Below are positions 40,054-54,342 of a DNA stretch of 64,000 bases, in pieces. The position numbers and the translations under genes are program-made. Positions within the stretch are counted from its first letter, which is position 1, and each line of letters starts with the position of its first letter. The notes beneath the pieces are model-generated. The model saw only the letters and a list, made by a program, of their open reading frames with translations, did not search any database and was not told the origin of the DNA. The stretch is taken from NCBI GenBank assembly GCA_013400975.1, contig WBMZ01014033.1, forward strand, positions 146,537 to 210,536. Direction: 5' to 3'. This DNA comes from Atrichornis clamosus (taxonomy: Eukaryota > Chordata > Aves > Passeriformes > Menuridae).

Positions 40054-43000
40054 CTATATTACAGATACTTCATATTTGGTTTTCTGTCTTCTAGTTCTTA
40101 GAACAGATCCTATGTCAACATTTCCAAATCTCATTTACCTGGCTAAAATGTGCTATATAAGATCAAGAAGTGACAGAAAGGCAACTAATCCAGCAGCCTC
40201 CAGGTTGTGGATAAAATGTACTGTTGTTCTACTCAGCGATTTAACCAAGGCTCCAAGACACATTCTCCTACATGTGAAGTTGTGTAATCTCTCATGAAAT
40301 CTGATTTAGTCTGTAAGGAAAGGCTGTAAGGATCCTCATGTGAAAACTGTTCTACCTGTAACAGCCTGGGAAGACCTTAGAATTGTTATATGCAGTTTAG
40401 GATAGTTATCATCCAATGAGCTTTAACCATTCCAAAATGTAGGATGAATGAATAAATAGCAGCAAAAGAGACACTCTGAAAGCAAACATAAGTGCTGGAC
40501 ACCAATTGCAAGTGTAAACTACTAAGACACAATAAACTAAAGGCTAATGGCTACAGTCTATTTGAAGAAATTATATTTCAATCATTTGGTAAATTAAATA
40601 GACGTATAAAGCAAAACTAGTCACATACAAAGACATTATTTGCTTTTAAATGAAATATATTGTAAATGTAGATGGGAAGAAAATGATGTTATAAAACTCA
40701 TACATAGAGCAAACCTCAACCTATTAGTTCTTAAACAGGCTGCAGTACTGGACAAACCAAGGCTAATTACATTTTGAAAGGAAAGACTTTACTGTTTATG
40801 TAGCCAAAGGTATAATTTGCAAGAATTTGTGTTATTACCAGGCACAACACATATTATAGGATCATTAAGGAACTGAACTAAAATATTTTAAAAAGTAAAG
40901 AGTACATTTGCTTTAGTTTGCATTCTGATTTGCTGAGGACTACAAATGTAAGTATGTAGAAGATCTTCAGAGGCATTTATAGGAATGTGTTAGAGAATTT
41001 TGGAATACCTGTTGGCCAACATCTAAACCTCTCTCTCTCAGTTATTTCAGTGAAATCCCTTTCTCTATGTTAGCCCTGAGAAGATCTCTATCAGGACCTA
41101 AGAAACAGGTTATGCTAACCTTGACATAATAGGCTTGACCATAAGGCACATACTATCTGCAAACAAAGGCAAAATCCATGGTTAGAGATGTCATGAGATC
41201 GAAACAGAAATCATGGCTAAAGTTTGAGCAATAAGTTAGGCCAGAATAGGAGTCTGTATAGAAGATAACTTAAAGATTTGGATGTTCCAAAGTCTAAGCC
41301 ACAGAACAGGGTCTAGACCAAAAAGCAGGAAGGGCTCAAGTAAGGTCAGGTAGACTAAGCAAGTATTAAAACACTCCGAAGTTCTGATCTTTGGGGAAAG
41401 TACAGGTAAGCAGGAAGATACAATTGCCTACTGCAGCTGTGGCATTAACATCTACATCCTTCTTCCTCATCGGTACCACAGATCATAACGAATTTCTAGT
41501 AAAAGATGAGTGTCAAAACATAACAGAAATTTCTCAAAGAATTTTCAGCAAAGATGATAACTAGACTGTTAAGGTACAGCAGTAGTAAGAACTAAAACAG
41601 CAGGACTGTTTTTCCCCTTAACTGAGCTGCAGATGGATCCCACTTTCAGTGGAGTTGGAAGTAAAGCAGTACGATATCCAAATCGAGTGTGAATCACTGA
41701 AAAAGTTTTGAAAGGCTTTCTGCCTTTTTACAGAGAACCGTCTACTCTCAAAAAACACTGAGTTAGACAAATCATTTTTTGACAGCATGAAGAATCTCTC
41801 CAGAGATTCAGTGGCAGCAATACCATACCCAAGAATTCTGAATCTTCCCAATCTTGCCACAATAGGCTCAGTTTTGCAAGTTAGTACATTTTTTTCCAAA
41901 CAATTCAACTTGGACTACATTCCATTCATCCATCAAGGTAGTCTGTTTCTACCCTACACATATATAGTTCAGGTTTCCCAATGTAACTTACTGAAACTAC
42001 AAATTTATCTTAAGTAGCCCAAATCAAAAGAAATTTTTATAGTGTTCTATGCTCAAAACAGGAATTTGAATCAGTACTTTCTTTTTTTTTTTTTTCTGTT
42101 TCCATTTGGACTCAATCATAATTGAAGGTGTTCTAGTTCAGATGTAAGCAAAGCCTGATAGTTGTTTCTCTCCCACTGAAACATACTGATTGCACTGGAA
42201 AATAGGATTTAAAAATCAGAAAGGTGATATAACAGGGTAGATCCATAACAAAGTGTCTCAGCCAGTGAGAGATGTACCCCTTACTTCCTAACTCCTGCAG
42301 GCACCACCACCATCCCCAGCAGAGCATGCAAATTTTTTCTCAGACTTCTTAATCTGGAATTTGAGCTGTGGAGCTGGTGGTAACCTGGCAGCACTCATAG
42401 GAACACAAACTGTGCCAGCACTGTATCACAGGGGAGAAGGGCCATAGCAGTAAGATAAAATTCCTGTAACTTTCACTCTCAGATAAACCTGTATCTCCAG
42501 AGCAGTCTAAACCTACCCCAATACGTGACAGAGAAAGGCACCCCAGAGGCGCCTCTGGCAGACGGAGCTGGAGGCATCCTAACAACTTGCCTTAGGCAGA
42601 ACTGCCCAGAGCTCTCCACAAGGAAGAAACAAAAATCTACGATATGGTCAAGCCTTCCCCGTTAACTGAAGAAATCTTTGGGGATATCCTTTCCCCACTG
42701 GATAGATTCTTGGGTAACATTTGCAAAACATTTAATGCAAAACTTGCATCTCAACGAGAGCCACACAGTAAAGGTAAGGTAATGAACACACTCTGTAGAT
42801 CTCAGCTAGTGAAATCGACCCCACACTAAAGCAGTCTCAGCTGAAGCACAAAACCTATTAGTCAAACTGCTCTTTTGAACTTGCAGCCCAAAATAATGCC
42901 TCAGAAAAAGATCTGTTTTGAAGAAAAATTCTAAAATTGTAGACAATATCCAGCTCAAGTCAAGGAAAACAAAGAATCCAGCTCATATTTCTTTTTGGGT

Positions 43001-43920
43001 TTTCACTCCCCTCCCTCACCCATTCTAATAAATGTAAAAAAACCATACACAAACAGAAAACATGCATTATGTTTACATAACATAAACAATGCTTAAATTG
43101 TTTATTGTCAGCTCTACACCTGATATGGTTGCAGAAGTCTAACAAGGTAATGATGAACCTGAGATTTACTGATTTACTAATATTTTAACCTTAGTCTTCT
43201 CACTGTTATAGTCCTATACATAAAATACCTGTGTCCTATTTAACTTAATTTTGCATATCAGAAAGTAAACTCTTACCAGTTAATTCAGGAGATTTCATAT
43301 GGGAAGACAGACAGAGACCTTTTTTTTTTAACATTCTTATTGATTTTTTTTCATGAAAAAATCCATTGCCTAGTTTTGAGAAATAGCATTTATTCAAATA
43401 ATTACAATTCTCTGAAAATTACATTTCCTTTACCAGTTCACAACATGGCACAGGAACAGCAAAAGATCAGCAGCCATTAAGATATTGCAACAAACCACAT
43501 TTATTCTGCAGGTCTTAAATCCAGACTGAAATGTGTAGTGCAAAAATGTGTCAGATGAGTGGTCCAAAACTTTAATACTATTTGAAATAATTAATTGTAA
43601 ATTTAATTTCTACTTTCCCAAATAAATTTTACTTATGTTAACACTGTCACCATTCAGTGTGCCTCTGTGAACATGCATATAAATGTATGCACATATACGT
43701 GTATTTGTGTATGCATACACACAAACCCAAATTTAAACATATTTTATTAAAAACCCTGAATTTTAGGACCTGTTAACAACAGTTATACAGATATTTTATC
43801 TGTGATATGCTTTTGAAATAGAACAAGTGTTTCTGTAGTCCTTAGATCCAATAAAAATACACAAACTATTTTCTTCATGGACATATTCACTTCAATGCAC
43901 AAAACCCTTCCACTGCTCCA
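40054..43920. other. Desert between the plus-strand LTR and the ARAP2 3' end
   Basis: No gene or repeat family is recognised. A poly-T run is at about 42083. The 96-codon minus frame at 41618-41908 has no splice context or familiar motif. The upper part may belong to a long ARAP2 3' UTR. Confidence 0.65.
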
Positions 43921-46262
43921 TTTATTCCATTAGTGTAGTGGCTTAAACGATGCATGAGACTTTCAGCAGTGAGGTGAATGTCACTTTTAAGGACCCCATA
44001 AAAAGTTAAACAATATAGGAACCATAACTCAACACTGAGAAATATTTGCAAATAAAAGTACAACTATAAAGGTACATTCAGGTCCAATCTCAGTCAGAAA
44101 ATAAAGTAATTTCTTTTGATGGCATTAGGCCCCGGTTCAAATCAGCATTTAAGAATGTGCTTATTAACATTAAGCACCAGATTTAATCAATACAATTTAA
44201 GTTCAGGCTGATATGCTTTCTTGAGACAGGGCCTCAATGATTAGAAGAGGTTCAATTACAAAGTAAAGGTAGTAAAACAGTCAATAGTGCACTGGGAAAA
44301 TTAAAATCTACAAACTTGTTTCGGTTTTAACAACTGGTCAAATAAGGTAAGTGCAAAGTCTGAAGACTAGACTTGCTTTGTCAGTGCTACATTCCAGAAT
44401 AATAAATACAACTATAAAATATTTGAGTTTGATCTCATTTTCTCTGTGCTTCCTAGCAGAGTTGCCAGATATATTGAGTCACTTGTATAATTTCTTCAAT
44501 CAAACAAATTATTTTTCCAATTAAGCTGCTCAATGCAATCAAGAATAGAAGTAAATGATGTGAGAAATGTTACGGCACCTGTGACTACAAAAATAGAAGA
44601 GGGAGTAAGTGAGCATACTGCTTCTGTGCTTCCTCTCTTCTACACTAAGAGATCTGGCCAATTCCAATCAAACACTAAAGGCATCAGTAAGTTCTTAAAA
44701 GGCTGGTGAAAATCTGTGGCAGTGGGGCTAGTCAGACCACAAAAGGGACAGCAGCAAAACCAAGCAGATGCTTGGTAAATGCCTCCCCTGAAGCAAATGT
44801 GCCACGTGAGGTCATTAGCGCTCTGGTCTGCTGGTCCTGCTGCTTAACCAGACAGCACCTGCAACACCTGGAGCAGCCTCAGCACAGCAGTGCCTTTGGC
44901 CCATCCAGCGTTATGGAACAAAGTAAAAATGGATATGCCATGAGATGTGAGAAGGCAATCCCAAGGGATAAGTGAAGATAAGATCTACAAAACTACTGAA
45001 AATAATTTCATTCCTTGAATAGGTTTTGTTTTGAATAGCAATGCTGATTTTTAAATTTAAGGAACTTTGGGCTTAAAAACCAAGATAGCTAGAGTGTGCC
45101 ACATCATGTATCTTCAGGAACTGCTGCCGGCATACTCAGAAGGCAGCAAGTGAGACTGTTATCTCAACCTTGGGACCTGTTCTCACACTTGGAAGAGCAG
45201 TGCCACAATGGTAGCACAACCACTTCCTAGTCCCTGCAAATAGCATACCATTCACCTTTGTCCTCATGGTAAAGAGAGGGGTTAATCTCTTCTGCCATTT
45301 AGGATCTGACACTGCTTAATTGAGTGTGTTAGCACCCTTCCGATAGATTTGTTTGTGGGGGATAATTTTTTCTTAAGGGAATTAATTTCTCAAGTGAATA
45401 TTAAATATTCATGGCATGCCAGCAACTTTGTTATCACCGAGCAAGCTCTATCCAAACAGCAATACAAAAGTCTGCCTTGTGATCCTGAGCTAACCAAGGC
45501 CTGTTTATAAAAGTACTTCAGCCCATTGAGCAGAAAGAGATGATGCTACTCTTCCAATTAATGTGCCCTTTAACATTAAATGTTGCGTTGAAGACTTTTT
45601 TTGCCCTCCTCAATATTCACATTGCTTAGATATCATAATCAGATGTACACCACAGAGAAACAGTTTAGAGATACAAGAAGATACACTGTCTACTACATTT
45701 CTCTCTCTTTTGATTCTTTCACATGACGCTCTGTCAGGGAACAAATCTATGGAAGCAAATACTAATTTTCTTCTTAAATATAAAAAAAAATACAAACATC
45801 AATTTCAAATCAGATGTTACTAATTTTTATAGTGTTAGACAAAAATATTGCAGGCCAGTAGTATGAATTTCAGAATATATCTTGTCTTCCAAAAGTATCT
45901 CTCCAGCATTTACAAGGTGGTACAGAGTATAAACAGAGCAAAACCTTTTGACAGTGCTTAGAATTACTATATCAAACAAAATCTGAAAGAAAAAAAAAAT
46001 AGACAAAACCCTGGTGTCTCCGCACTGCACAGAAAAACTTCCAAATTTCAGGTGTTTTACATGATCAGTTCTCTCATTTCAGTCTTAAATTATAACATGG
46101 TATACACATATACAAAATCAATAGCTGCATATAAACAAATTATACTTCCTCTGCACTGTACAAATTACACACATCAAAACAGACTACTTTTGAACAGAAA
46201 ATACACACAAACATATATACATACATATATATATATAAGTATTAAACTTCAGACTCAGGAAA
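43921..46262 (-). other. ARAP2: Probable ARAP2 3' untranslated region (end not fixed)
   Basis: This is sequence immediately 3' of the ARAP2 stop on the minus strand, with no other gene. The nearest minus-strand poly(A) hexamers I found are ATTAAA at 44182-44187 (plus strand TTTAAT) and AATAAA at 43921-43926 (plus strand TTTATT). Nearer the stop only the weak variant TATAAA was noticed. The lower limit given here is therefore a guess at the longest reasonable 3' end. A plus-strand reading frame of 89 codons at 44706-44975 in a GC-richer patch is not convincing. Short TA/CATA repeats lie at 46207-46238. Confidence 0.4.
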
Positions 46263-46613
46263 TCAGCTAGAGGTTTCATGAAGTGCTCTGTTCTTCTGCA
46301 GCACTGTATTTAGTTCCTGAATCACATTTGATGGCAATTTGTTATCTAATTCCAAAGTAGTTTTGTTTGTTTTGCTTTTAACTTTCTTCACTGTTTTATG
46401 TGGTCTTTGGTGTAGTTCAGTTATTCCTGAACCTACATCATTCTCAGAAACCAAGCTTCGATGTGTTTTTGCATGATTTCGCACTTTCTCCTCCTTTCTT
46501 TCCAAACATTGTGCCACAATAGATGCTTTTTCTTTCAAGTTTTTTCTGTCTTCCAGAAGTTCATTTTCATGATGTTCACCAAATCTTGATTTTGCTGTTT
46601 GTAGTTCTATATT
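46263..46613 (-). CDS. ARAP2: ARAP2 terminal coding exon (C-terminal tail, stop)
   Basis: This is the last coding exon, 351 nt including a TGA stop at 46263-46265. The acceptor is TTTGGTAAG|AAT in phase 0, so the ATG further upstream at 46655 is intronic and is not a real start. It gives 116 residues beginning NIELQTAK. Hallmarks are LKEKASIVAQCLERKEEKVR (human: LKERASMVAHCLEHKDDKLR, from memory) and KLPSNVIQELNTVLQKNRAL just before the end. The tail is highly charged, Lys-rich and probably disordered. The middle (after HRSL) is poorly conserved and the end is shorter than the human tail. Confidence 0.94.
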   Translation of the reverse strand, partial: NIELQTAKSRFGEHHENELLEDRKNLKEKASIVAQCLERKEEKVRNHAKTHRSLVSENDVGSGITELHQRPHKTVKKVKSKTNKTTLELDNKLPSNVIQELNTVLQKNRALHETSS

Positions 46614-47521
46614 CTTACCAAACAAGAAAAGAGAAATAAGTTCATTCACATTCATATGATATTAAAAAATATTTAGATTGCAATTTTTGTTCATTAATTT
46701 CCCATAACGTCTAAAGAAAAAAAATCAATTTTACTCAAGAGTTGAGACAGCAATTTTAAATTACCACAATTATGTTATTATCATTTAGTAAGCATTTTTA
46801 GGGAGGAATTTCTCAATTAGTAATACTTCTGAAAATTACATAAATCATGCACCATGACAATGAAGACATTTATTTCCCTATTACTCGCAATTTCATTTTT
46901 CATTCTACCAAAGTAGACTAAATTTTAATGTCTTACAACAGATCCATATACTCTTAAAATCTCAGAATTGTTTGGTCAAATGAATACAACTCTGTATGGT
47001 GCAATTTTGATAACCTAATGACTTAGCTGTATTAATGTATGTAAGATAATTTTAAATAATAACAAACATTTTCAGCAGCTGTTAAATTGATAAAGACTGA
47101 TGATTTTTCAAATTTCATATTGGTTGGCTATTTTCAAGTTCTTAAGCTGTGAAAAATTAAAGGTAAATCAGATGCTGTATCTAAATTTGCATTTTTGTAT
47201 TCTTGCTGCTCAGTTGTTGTGGCAGTAGGTAGAACATTCCTTTTGCAGAAAAGCCTGACAGTTGTAAAAGAAAATTAGGTCCTGGAATTATTCTTTCATG
47301 TCTGGCACCTCTGTTGTCTACCAAAACACAGTCAAAGCTGAGGGATACTTTGGTTCTTTTTGTATTTCCTGTTTGGAACCTGTTCAGTTTTGACTGTATT
47401 TTTAAGGGAGTTATTCATCCATAGTATACAAGCAATTTCTTTCATGGGATCTTAATACCTCTTACTTGTTAAAACAAACATGAAAAACTACTCAAACACT
47501 GGGGGGAGCTAGTTTAGATAT

Positions 47522-47550
47522 ACAGAATCATAGAATGGTTTGGGCCTTAT
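47522..47550 (-). mobile_element. Possible tiny CR1 3'-end fragment
   Basis: ACAGAATCATAGAATGGTTT is the usual reverse-complement start of an avian CR1 3' tail. The match is lost after about 28 bp, where AT-rich intron sequence follows. It could be an extremely 5'-truncated insertion or the remnant of a decayed longer copy. It lies in the last ARAP2 intron. Confidence 0.45.
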
Positions 47551-49960
47551 TGTAAGCCTTTCTTGTATGACCTATTATAAGTCAGTATGGTATTTGATCA
47601 TGCTTGAAAGAAAAAGTTTTTCCTCATTCCTCAGTCTTTTATTTTGAAATAAAATCAAATACTTACTGCAGGTACACAGCAATTTATTTCTATTTAAATT
47701 AAATTATTCTATATGAAAAATATGCATATTTTAAATGCACTATCCATATATGCAACAAGTGGTGCAGAAATAACCAAAATATTTTGATTTTATTTGTTAT
47801 GAGAAGGATTCTTAGTTATAGAGTGTTTCAAACTTTTGGTATGACACATTTATCTTGTTAACACACAATAAAACTGCTTCCAATAATGGGGAAAAATCAG
47901 ATATTAAATATAGACTTTTTAGCAAAAACTATTAATATTAGACTCAGTTTCAGGGATCTTTGAACTTATGGTGGGTTTGGGTTTCTTCTTCCCCCACTTA
48001 TCATCCTATCACAAAGATATCACAAAGATATCACTTTTTTTGACCGTTTAGAAAACTTTTCCTGCTTGCATAAATTGATTACATTTCTACTACAAGTTTA
48101 CACACTGATCTGTAAATAGACCTCCATTTTCCATAAACCAGCACCTTTCAGAAAGTACTTGCTCCTGTTTTTACTCTCTAATGCTTTAAAATGAAGATAT
48201 TTTTGCTTGTTGGAGAAGTACTCAAATTCACAGAAAGACTGAAGGCATGGTCTCCAGGTGGTACATCCTTTTTTTAACTGAATGCACTGCTGTACAATAT
48301 TTCTACTTAATAAACTATATCATATATATACTTTCTACCACTATTTTACTGTTCATTCCAGTTTTGGCTTTCCACATAAAAAAAGGGCTACTTTGTAATT
48401 TTCATTATGTATTTTTGTGTTAACCTTCCTAAAGTATAAAAATACCTTTTGCATAGAAGTTCTCTAGATCTAGTCATGGCATAAATAATGAAGACTGTGG
48501 ATTTCCTCTTTTAAGTTTAAATGCAGATTTCCTCAAAGTTGCAGTGTACAAAACATTAGAGCCCTCCCTAATGAAGCAAATTATCCACAAAAATATTAAT
48601 TAAATAATAATTACAGTACTGAAAGGCATTAAGAATTCTTAATCATGAAGCTCAAAATCCTATAAAACTTTTATCCTAGAATGTCTGAATTTTTAGCCAT
48701 CTGAAAGAAAATACAGCCTGAACTGTACTTGCATAAAGAACAGGTGAGAGACATACCTAAGGGTTATGAAGTTTTTTTGACTGACAAGACCTATGGTTTA
48801 CTTTCATCGAAGTAGTTTAAAAATGCAAGCATCAAAAAGAAGTCATTAAAGAATTGCAAAAATACTTTCTGAGGAAAGGTTAAAAAGGGCAAATTACACA
48901 AAATACAGAAGTCATACTCGTATTCACACTGTGTTATACTCTGCTAGAAAGGCAGAGCAGAACTGCCAGTAGAAAGTCTAACGCAAGATGGAGTTTTCTT
49001 AAAGCACTATGCCTGCCTTTTGCTTTTGGTTTGTTACAGAACCCAGTCAACTTCACCACGCTGTACCTGAACCGCCGCCTCTGTTACTGGGTGGTGGTTC
49101 CATATTAACTACTAACACATTCCACATTAGCAACTTCCTTTCAAAATCTTCTAAAACATGCAAGAAATAATACTGCTACAGTCAAAGGACCAAGCTGTTG
49201 TTTCAACAGTTACTCACTGCTGCAGTCAGATTAGTTACCACTACTATTCCCAAGCAGAACAGTGCCTCCACTGCTTCATCTCTGCTGGAAGGAAGGCAAG
49301 TAAGTTCTCCCCACAGGCATCAGTACCTCTATGTGGATATTGGCAAGTAATCTCAAGCTAATATGATAAGGTTCAGATGCATCACTCATGCACATAATGT
49401 AGTGACAAAGCTCAGTCTCTTCAAAGAGTTATAACTAAAGCCTCTTATTCTTCTTTGAGACTAATAATAGTACAACTTAAATGTATCAAAGGTACTTCCA
49501 TTTGAACTTTTCCATTATATTCACAGAATAGATAACTAAAACACTGCAGTTATTTTAGACAGAAGAAATGATATTGTAGTATATGCTTGCAGAACAGCTT
49601 TCAAGGCTATTATTAAAATAAAACTTTAACAAAGTGCACTGTAATAAAGTGCACTAATATTTCCCGCTAAAAATCTTACTCCTAATGAACAATCTCTGCT
49701 CAAAAAAACCCCAAACACAAATAAAAGTCCATTATTGATTTACTGAACAGACAAAGAGGTTACATAAGTTTAGATTACATTAGCTTTTTTACATTAAATT
49801 GTCCTAAATGTTCCTTTAATGACAAAACACTGAAAGAGACATTGATAATAAGAGCATCTACACTTCATATTTTTCCAGCTCTAGGGAGTTCATTATTACT
49901 GGACTACTTAATTACAGTACTATGGTTAAAAGTTCTACATCAAGTTTAAACCCCACTTAC

Positions 49961-50092
49961 TTGTGTATTTCCTCTGATTTTACAAGTGTTTTTCTCTTGA
50001 TGAATGGGAATTAGTGGTAAGCCTCTGATCTTTGGACTTTTAGTTATGGACTGTTTTCTTGCTTTTCCAGCAGGTGGCCATATATCTGCGTG
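49961..50092 (-). CDS. ARAP2: ARAP2 exon: linker after PH5
   Basis: This 132-nt minus-strand exon (44 codons, phase 0 at both ends) has acceptor TTGTTCTTCAG|CAC and a strong donor CAA|GTAAGT. It encodes HADIWPPAGKARKQSITKSP followed by a KIRGLPLIPI segment. The DIWPPAGK..K.SITK.PKI.GLPLIPI string is characteristic of ARAP2 just C-terminal of PH5. The stretch is basic and probably unstructured. The plus-strand CR1 begins about 100 bp upstream in the neighbouring intron (50195). Confidence 0.95.
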
Positions 50093-50194
50093 CTGAAGAA
50101 CAAAATGATTCCTTATTTTTGGTGTATAATTTCATAAATACACAAAATTCTTTGGTATGTAAAACTCCCTTGGAAAAAAGCTATATACTGGACA

Positions 50195-50895
50195 ACAGAG
50201 TGGCAGGAATGTGGCCCAGCAGAAAAGGACCTGGGGGTGCTGGTTGACAGCCAGCTGAACATGAGCCAGTGTGTGCCCAGGTGGCCAAGAAGACCAATGA
50301 CATCCTGAGCTGTAGCAGAAACAGCGTGGCCAGCAGGACCAGGACAGTGGTTGTCCCTCTGTACTCAGCACCGGTGAGGCCACATCTCAAGTTCAGTGTA
50401 CAGTTCTGAGTCAGACACTTTAAGAAAGACATTGAGGTGCTGGAGTGTGTCCAGAGAAGGGCAACAAAGCTGGGGAAAGGTCTGGAACATAAGTTATATG
50501 AGGAGCAGCTGAGGGAGCTGGGGTTGTTGAGCCTGGAGAAAAGGAGGTTCTGTAGAGACCTTATCACTCTCTGCAACTGCCTGAAAGGAGGATGTAGCCA
50601 GGTGGGATCAGCCTCTCCTCCCCGGCAATAAGTGACAGGACGAGATGGCATAGTCTTAAGCTGCACCAGGGGAGGTCTGGGTTGGATATTAGGAAGAATT
50701 TCTTCCCAGAAAGGGTGATCAGACATTGGAATGGACTGCTCTGGGAAGTGGTGGAGTCACCATCCCTGGAGGTGTTTAAGGAAAGACTGGATGTGGTACT
50801 CAGTTCCATGGTCCAGTTGACAAAGTGGTGTTGGGTCATAGGTTGCACTTGATGATCTCAGAGGTTCTTTCTAACCTGATTGATTCTGTGATTTT
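50195..50895 (+). mobile_element. CR1 LINE, 5'-truncated, 3' end present
   Basis: This is a classic avian CR1 3' portion. It runs from CCCAGCAGAAAAGGACCTGG through CATGAGCCAG, CAGAGAAGGGCAACAAAGCTGG, GAGCAGCTGAGGGAGCTGGG and CATCCCTGGAGGTGTTTAAG to the tail GATTGATTCTGTGATTTT. About 700 bp of the 3' end of reverse transcriptase and the 3' UTR remain, and the reading frame is broken. It sits in the ARAP2 intron 50093-54342, antisense to the gene. Reading frames on either strand here belong to the repeat. Confidence 0.96.
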
Positions 50896-53800
50896 CTGAA
50901 AATTTATATTAATAATTTAGAGAAAATAATTGTTTAATCTATGATAACAAAACGTTATACAAAAGGAAATGGCTTGATATTCTGAATGCTCCAAAAACAC
51001 AATCTACAAATACGCATATCTGGCTTCAATAATAGTCAATAGTCAACTTCAATAACAGAGCTCTGTCTCTACTGAAATCAATCAGTTTTGGGGAGAAATG
51101 TGAAATTTCATTCTGAGTGAAAAACAAGACTGGGAAGAGAAGTGAAGTAAAAAACCATAAATTATTAACTGAATATTTCAAATTTGAGCACATTTGCTTG
51201 AAGCTTGCAGTCCTCTGGGGATGTAATGGTAACCAGAAAGACAGGTCTGAGGACAAGGTAGTATAAGAGAATTTTACTGAAAAACTTTAACATGAGATTC
51301 TGTGAATCAAAGAGAATGTCCAAGGCCTACAGCTAAATCAGCACAATTCCAAAGGAAACTGACAAGCCAGAACTACAAATCCATGAAGTAAGTCTCTTTG
51401 AGACTATATTTAAAAACACAGGTGTGGAGCTATGATCATACTTGCAGGTGGCCCGCAAGCAAAACAGCATTACCAGTAAAAGGTCACCAGAATCAGTGAT
51501 TTTTGATTCATGATGGCAGACTAGAAACTGGTAGCCCCAGTTCCAAATTTAGAAAAAGTATTTTATAGACTCACATCTTTATGGAGTAAGAAATTCTCAC
51601 AAATAGTGCTGATCAGGGTGAGGCAAAAGTTTGTGATAAGAGTTCTCTCCAGTGACCATTAAGAACATTTTCTTTCAATGAAATGAGAAGGTGTTATCTG
51701 AAAAAGCAGTTCTTCCCAACCAGTTTATTGTTTATTGTGGATCAAGTTATCAGTTTATTGTGGATCAAGATACAACAAACAAATGCAATCCAGAAAGTGA
51801 CTGAGAAACTTTAATCAGTTTCTGAAGAAAACTGTCTCCCTTAATTCCCAGCAAGCTTAAGGAAACTATCCCTGTCAGCTAAGCAGTCTGATTTCCCTTT
51901 TGTGCCTGTAACATTTCTTAAAATAGAACTCTGGGAAAGTACATCAGAAATACTAGCAACGTATTAGGCCACATAAAAAATGTATTTATTCATAGTTTTG
52001 ACCCCTCTGTTCAACTGCACCTCATGGTAGTAAAATGTGCCTCTAGCTGATCAAAGGCAAGGGAACTGGAAGAATACTATTGTGTCCATCTTCATATCAA
52101 TTAATTACTTCCAACTGTATGCGATGCATGCTCTTAAGAGGTTTTGTACAGAACTATTACAGAATTCAAAAATCAAGTTTCAGCCATGCTTTTCAGGATG
52201 ATTTTGCATAGAACTGAAGGAAACATTGGTCCTTCTTCAAATACTCTTAATATTTACTAGCTTGAAATAGAAGATTAATAATCTCTGGGTTAACCTCAGC
52301 ATCTGTATCAAAAGTACTCTTGTCACTAGATTACAGTGGTACCTAAACTTTTCTATTTATATACTCAGCAGTATTTATAGTACAGGAATAAACATTATCA
52401 GAAAACGGGAAAAAATAACAATAGTACTACTACCTCACTGATATTAATTACTAATAAAGCCTTACTGTGCTCAAGCACTGAGGAGTACAGTAATATTGGT
52501 TTATGTCCCTCTTAATTGCACAAGATCATTAAATGTCGATGTCTTAACACTTCAGAACTGGTTTTACAGTGTTTTTCAATTTCCAGTCTAAGTTATTCCA
52601 TTGACAAAGAAAAGGTGCTGCCTGCAGTCTCTCTAACATGTGTGTTCAAATACAGTGATAACATATAAGGTAAAAAGACAAGCTTTCTTCCCTAAAGATG
52701 GTCTCAACTTGAAAATTCTAACTAAAACTAACCGCAGTTGACATTTACAGTTTTCTGGCTTAGAAATTGGATAATGTGGTAATAATTGTCTGCTGCTGTA
52801 TTATATAAAACTTTTTAGAAATCTTATAGCAAGCTTTACCAATATGAGGTTTGACATTCTTAAGATTTTCTCTGCAACTTAAAACAGTAGACTGCAAGAA
52901 CAGTACACTAAATCTGCATCATTAGCACATCATTTCTCATGTAGTTTATAGACTGATAACTTTACTGATGTCCAGATTGCCAGTAAAAAACAAAACAAAA
53001 CAAAACAACAATTTCCACAACAAAACCCACTTCAATGTAGTACTGCTAATTCATTGCACTGTTCATTCACTGGAAAAAAGTTTTGAAAAAATAGTGTGAA
53101 TTAATAGAAATTTTTTTAATGCACATGAAATGATTTAGTTTTTTTTTCCTGTTAGAAAAAGTTATCCTGAACTTTGAGCAGTATCTCCCAGTTTTTTATC
53201 TATACTGTCAAAAGAATGTTATACATCTGCCTGAGCAGAATCCTAATAGATTGTCCTTCTTGTGATTTTATGTCAAAAGGACTTCAACAGTTACCAAGCT
53301 TGCATGACTTACTTCGAAGTATCCTGTATCAATAACCTCGGAGCCTATTTGTTGTGACACTGCTCATGTTATGCCCACAAGATCTATGCCAGGACCCATG
53401 GCTGTTTCCATAGAAACTACAATACTTACTTCAGTAAAAGGAGCTGAATAAGACAAGAATTTGGAAGTCTTACTCTCAAGGTATGCACTATACTACTAGC
53501 ACTAGAATCTATGAAAGACAGATTCTGCTTTAGAAAGGCTCTAAGAAGTCTGTATTTCAACACTCGTGTGCTCAGTAATCATAAATCTAGTGATGTTTAT
53601 TCACAGTGATATCCTGCAAAGCTCCTTGCACGTCATGGGAAAGACAAGAAAAAAGTCACAGATACAAAATCCTGTTAAAACCTTAAACTATGTTCCAGTC
53701 TCCTGTCAGGTTGAATTCCTCCCATCTCTCTTACTTCCACTTCTCCTATGTAAATATAAAACTCCCTTTCCAAGAATGTGTTATAGGTCACTCAAACATA

Positions 53801-54342
53801 CACCCTCCTTACAATCTAGTAGCAAGCAGAAGAGTACTTAATTTAGGACAATGCCTACCCAACACAATGAATTGTCAGTGTTAACTAAGCTAACCTGGAT
53901 ACCAGAGAAATACAGCCATATTGGAACAACTGTTCAACAGGGCTAGTTCACAGCACTATGCTTTTAAACATGACAGCCTTCTTTAATGACTGCTTTAGCA
54001 GCATCCAGACTAGTGAGCAGAGAAATAGCACACAGACACACCCTTTAGGCCAACGGCCAGAACTGCACCCACAAGAGGTTTCTGCAAAGGAAGTGTCCTT
54101 CCTTAACCATCTTCTCTACAACACAAGAGGGGTGGGGTGGGAAAACGATGCCATAATCTAATGTTCTTCTCACTCACTCTCAAAGTACTCATAGTCTTAG
54201 AGGACTAAGACACAGGTTTTGGCAGTTTTACTGCATGAAGTATTCCAGAAACTTTGTCACTGAACCTTATATATAACACATGCATTTTTAATGGAATTTT
54301 CATAACATCAGTATAAGTTACATTGTTTGATCAGATTAGTAC
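50896..54342. other. ARAP2 intron interior, nothing further seen
   Basis: This is the rest of the 4.25-kb intron upstream of the 49961-50092 exon. It contains a 23-bp imperfect tandem (GTTTATTGTGGATCAAG) at about 51730-51770 and a (CAAAA)n run near 52990. No exon of either strand was found. Confidence 0.7.

Noticed and set aside
41618..41908. 96-codon minus-strand frame that looks moderately protein-like
   Set aside because: No familiar motif, no neighbouring exons with matching phase, and similar lengths arise by chance in this window.
46614..46655. ATG upstream of the ARAP2 terminal exon as a translation start
   Set aside because: It lies in the intron; the exon begins at 46613 after an AAG acceptor and joins the 49961-50092 exon in phase.
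50132..50848. Frames of 83-181 codons around 50.1-50.8 kb, minus strand
   Set aside because: They are antisense readings of the plus-strand CR1.
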